Source of the DNA: BOG-908 sp964242035
GTDB taxonomy: Bacteria; Pseudomonadota; Alphaproteobacteria; Acetobacterales; Acetobacteraceae
Reading direction: 5' to 3'
Assembly (NCBI GenBank): GCA_964242035.1
Contig: CAXTCL010000202.1
Location: 1 to 7,134, forward strand
DNA: 7,134 nucleotides
Position numbers and translations under genes: made by a program. Positions 4,968 through 7,134 of the stretch are shown in pieces. Below the pieces are notes generated by a model, which was not told the DNA's origin, made no database searches, and worked only from the letters and a program-made list of their open reading frames with translations. Each line of letters starts with the position of its first letter. The stretch's first letter is position 1.

Positions 4968-6934
4968 CCGGGGTGGCGCTGCGCTTCGATGGCGTCTCCG
5001 TCGCCTACGGCGCCATCCCGATACTGCACGGCCTCTCGCTCACGGTCGCCGCCGGCGAATGCGTGGGCCTGGTGGGCGAATCCGGTTGCGGCAAATCCAC
5101 CGCGGCCTTTGCCGCCCTGCGCGCCCTGCCACGCGGCGGCCGGATTACCGAAGGGCGCATCAGCATCGCCGGCCAGGACGTCATGGCGCTGTCGTCCGCT
5201 GGCCTGCGCCGGCTATGGGCCACGCGCGTGTCCATGGTCTATCAGGATCCCAGCCGCGCGCTGAACCCTACGCTCACCGTGGGCGCGCAGCTCCGCGAAG
5301 CCTTTGCCGTGCTCGGCGGCCCGGCCACGGACGCCGTGGCCGAAGCCGCCCTGGCGCGCGTGCAGATACCCGCCCCGTCGCGCGCCATGGCCGCCTACCC
5401 GCACCAGCTCTCCGGCGGCATGCAGCAGCGCGTGGTGATCGCCATGGCACTGGCCAAGAACCCGGCGCTGCTGGTGCTGGACGAACCCACCACCGGCCTG
5501 GACACCACCGTGGAGGCCGAGATCCTGGACCTGGTCCACGCGCTGCGGCGCGAGCAGGGCACCGCCATCCTGCTGATCAGCCACAATTTGCCGATGGTGG
5601 CGCGCATGTGTGACCGCATCGGCGTCCTCTACGCCGGCCGCCTGGTGGAAGAGGGCCCAGCCGCCGCCGTGCTGCGGGACCCGCGCCACCCCTACACCGC
5701 GCGCCTGATCGCCTGCCTGCCCGGCGCCGGCCGCCGCCGCCAGGACGGCGCGCTGCAGACCATCGCCGGCCAGCTGCCCGCCCCCGGCACGCCGGCCCCG
5801 CCCTGCGTCTTCGCCCCGCGCTGCGACCGTGCCGAGGAGATCTGCCGCATCACACCGCCGCCTGTCCGCGTGTCGGACGGCCACATGGCGCTTTGCCACT
5901 TCGCCCCGCCCTTTCCGCCCGCCGCCGAGGCGGCCGTACCCGCACCCGCGCCGTGCCAGAAGACACGCACCGTGCCCGCGCTTGAAGCCATCCACCTCAG
6001 CAAGACCTACCAGGGCGCGTCCGGCCCGGTGCGCGCCGTCAGTGACGTCAGCTTCCGCATCGAAGCCGGCCAGACCCTGGGCGTTGTGGGCGAATCCGGC
6101 AGCGGCAAGACCACGCTGGCCCGCCTGCTGCTCGGCCTCACTGTGCCAGACCCAGGCGGCACCGTGGCACTCGACGGCATCCAGCTCGGCGCCAGCCTGG
6201 CATCGCGCAGCACCGAGGAACGCCAGGCGCTGCAGATCATCTTCCAGAACCCGGACAGCGCGCTGAACCGCGCCCACCGCATACGCCACATACTCGGCCG
6301 CCCGCTGGCGCGCCTGGCCCGCCTGTCCGGCCGCGCGAAGGAGGCAGCCCTCCAGGACCTCGCCGCCGGCGTGCGCCTCGGCCCCGCCCACCTCGCCATG
6401 CGCCCGCGCGCGCTCTCCGGCGGCCTGAAGCAGCGCGCCGCCATCGCCCGCGCGTTTGCCGGCCGCCCGCGCGTGGTCATCTGCGACGAACCCACCTCGG
6501 CGCTGGACGTATCCGTGCAGGCCGCCATCCTGAACCTGCTCGTCGCCCTGCAAGCGCGCGAGAACACCGCCTATCTGTTCATCACGCATGACCTGGCCGT
6601 GGTGCGCTACCTCGCCGACCGTATCGCGGTCATGTACCTGGGCCACATGCTGGAAATCGGCCCCGCCGAGGACGTGCTCGCCGGCCCGCACCACCCCTAC
6701 ACCGCGGCGCTGGTCTCCGCCGCGACGCAAGCGGACCGTGTGCGACTGCGCGGCGAGATACCTGGCGCGGGTGAGGCACCTGCCGGCTGCATTTTCCAGA
6801 AGAACTGTCCGCGCAAGATCGGGCCGGTTTGCGAGACGGTGGCGCCGGCTTTCGATCCTACGGAGGTGCATCCTATACGGTGCCACATCCCTCGAAACGA
6901 GCTTTTAGGAAGGAAGGAAGCAGTCCTTTTTTGA
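4964..6934 (+). CDS. Fused DppD-DppF-type ABC transporter ATPase
   Basis: A 656-residue cytoplasmic protein with two complete nucleotide-binding domains that would power the importer. First half: Walker A GESGCGKST (38-46), Q-loop Q94, signature LSGGMQ (149-154), Walker B LLVLDE (169-174, E174 catalytic), switch H207. Second half: Walker A GESGSGKTT (376-384), Q428, signature LSGGLKQ (484-490), Walker B VVICDE (504-509), H542. Each half ends in the oligopeptide-type C-terminal domain starting HPYT, with four cysteines in similar spacing: C281, C287, C294, C311 and C609, C615, C623, C640. DppD-class proteins are known to bind an iron-sulfur cluster in this position. A Pro/Ala-rich linker (about 312-338) joins the halves. 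Such fusions are known (GsiA, YejF). All ATPase residues look intact. The last eight residues (GRKEAVLF) and the stop come from the AT-rich repeat. Confidence 0.94.
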   Translation: MTGVALRFDGVSVAYGAIPILHGLSLTVAAGECVGLVGESGCGKSTAAFAALRALPRGGRITEGRISIAGQDVMALSSAGLRRLWATRVSMVYQDPSRALNPTLTVGAQLREAFAVLGGPATDAVAEAALARVQIPAPSRAMAAYPHQLSGGMQQRVVIAMALAKNPALLVLDEPTTGLDTTVEAEILDLVHALRREQGTAILLISHNLPMVARMCDRIGVLYAGRLVEEGPAAAVLRDPRHPYTARLIACLPGAGRRRQDGALQTIAGQLPAPGTPAPPCVFAPRCDRAEEICRITPPPVRVSDGHMALCHFAPPFPPAAEAAVPAPAPCQKTRTVPALEAIHLSKTYQGASGPVRAVSDVSFRIEAGQTLGVVGESGSGKTTLARLLLGLTVPDPGGTVALDGIQLGASLASRSTEERQALQIIFQNPDSALNRAHRIRHILGRPLARLARLSGRAKEAALQDLAAGVRLGPAHLAMRPRALSGGLKQRAAIARAFAGRPRVVICDEPTSALDVSVQAAILNLLVALQARENTAYLFITHDLAVVRYLADRIAVMYLGHMLEIGPAEDVLAGPHHPYTAALVSAATQADRVRLRGEIPGAGEAPAGCIFQKNCPRKIGPVCETVAPAFDPTEVHPIRCHIPRNELLGRKEAVLF

Positions 6935-6969
6935 AAACACCAAAAAACTTTTGCTTCCCCCGCCTGCAT
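6908..6969 (+). repeat. AT-rich intergenic repeat, copy 4 (diverged, ATPase 3' end)
   Basis: This is a diverged member with head GGAAGGAAGGAAG, a T6GA4 middle, CAAAAAACTTTTG, and the tail GCTTCCCCCGCCTGCAT, which closely matches copy 2. The middle differs from the other copies (CACC in place of AAAGAAG), so the original hairpin is lost. A different 7-bp stem, TTTTTTG with CAAAAAA (6927-6933 and 6941-6947), becomes possible. It overlaps the ATPase gene end and supplies its stop codon. Confidence 0.75.
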
Positions 6970-7020
6970 TCCGGCGCTAGCAAATTCTGCTGCAGCGCGC
7001 GGACTTCGCACGTGGGTCTA

Positions 7021-7066
7021 GAGCATCATCCGACCACAAGGGGTCACCGGTCGGGTAAAGATGCTC
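7021..7066. repeat. Alphaproteobacterial-type intergenic palindrome
   Basis: Nested inverted repeats: the outer arms GAGCATC (7021-7027) and GATGCTC (7060-7066) match perfectly. The inner arms CCGACC (7030-7035) and GGTCGG (7049-7054) also match, around a 13-nt loop. The flanks GGTCTA (7015-7020) and CAAAGACCTAG (7075-7085) recall intergenic palindromes common in rhizobia and relatives, with GAGCAT...ATGCTC arms, but the family name is not certain. No T-run follows, so a terminator role is unlikely. From 6970 to the window end I see no gene or other feature. Confidence 0.7.
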
Positions 7067-7134
7067 GTTCTAACAAAGACCTAGCAGGCTGTCGGGTTGG
7101 GGGTACTCATAAGCGGCATTTCGATGCAGAATAT

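Noticed and set aside
6233..6279. Q-loop region of the second ATPase half reads FQNPDSALNR rather than FQDPxxxLNP
   Set aside because: The glutamine is kept, and QNPD variants occur in this family, so it is not evidence of inactivation.
5213..6886. Long minus-strand open frame (557 codons) opposite the ATPase
   Set aside because: It is a mirror of GC-rich codon use in a well-supported gene. The translation is Gly/Ala/Arg-rich without recognisable motifs.
6697..7011. Minus-strand open frame crossing copy 4 of the repeat
   Set aside because: Most of it is antisense to the ATPase C-terminus, and the rest is translated repeat.
7086..7134. GGCTGTCGGGTT segment near the window end as a possible insertion-sequence end
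   Set aside because: No matching terminal repeat or transposase is visible, and the window stops too soon to judge.

Overview
The window is high-GC alphaproteobacterial DNA. An Acetobacteraceae origin is likely but not proven. The clues are the GC-rich coding style, a near-identical AT-rich repeat found next to several genes (its core contains GGCCTTC, a T6GA7 hairpin and CAAAAAACTTTT), and a palindrome near the right end whose GAGCATC/GATGCTC arms resemble the intergenic palindromes common in alphaproteobacteria. The organism assignment is inference.

Layout from left to right: (1) 24-1394, minus strand, an NCS1-family (purine/cytosine permease-like) secondary transporter. (2) 1395-1478, an 84-bp divergent control region holding two palindromes. 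(3) 1479-3062, plus strand, a family-5 (peptide/opine/nickel-type) ABC solute-binding protein with a twin-arginine signal. (4) 3063-3228, an intergenic gap built from two convergent copies of the AT-rich repeat, able to form a stem of about 39 bp. (5) 3229-6934, three tightly overlapping genes (ATGA and GTGA junctions) for two DppB/DppC-type permeases and one ATPase protein carrying fused DppD-like and DppF-like halves. (6) 6935-7134, no gene: the rest of a diverged repeat copy, then an unrelated palindromic repeat.

The plus-strand genes encode a complete importer: periplasmic receptor, two membrane subunits and both nucleotide-binding domains. The transported solute cannot be read from the sequence. 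The divergent NCS1 carrier shares the control region, which allows but does not prove a common inducer or a related nitrogen-containing substrate.

The genes themselves belong to known families, and I see no convincing evidence of a new multi-gene system. The most unusual feature is the AT-rich repeat. A copy lies at the 3' end of all three transcription blocks in the same orientation relative to the gene. In two of them it supplies the stop codon and the last seven or eight residues of the protein. The one oppositely oriented copy abuts the start codon of the first permease and carries the only ribosome-binding-like sequence there. This suggests a role in mRNA ends and in the stoichiometry of binding protein to permease.
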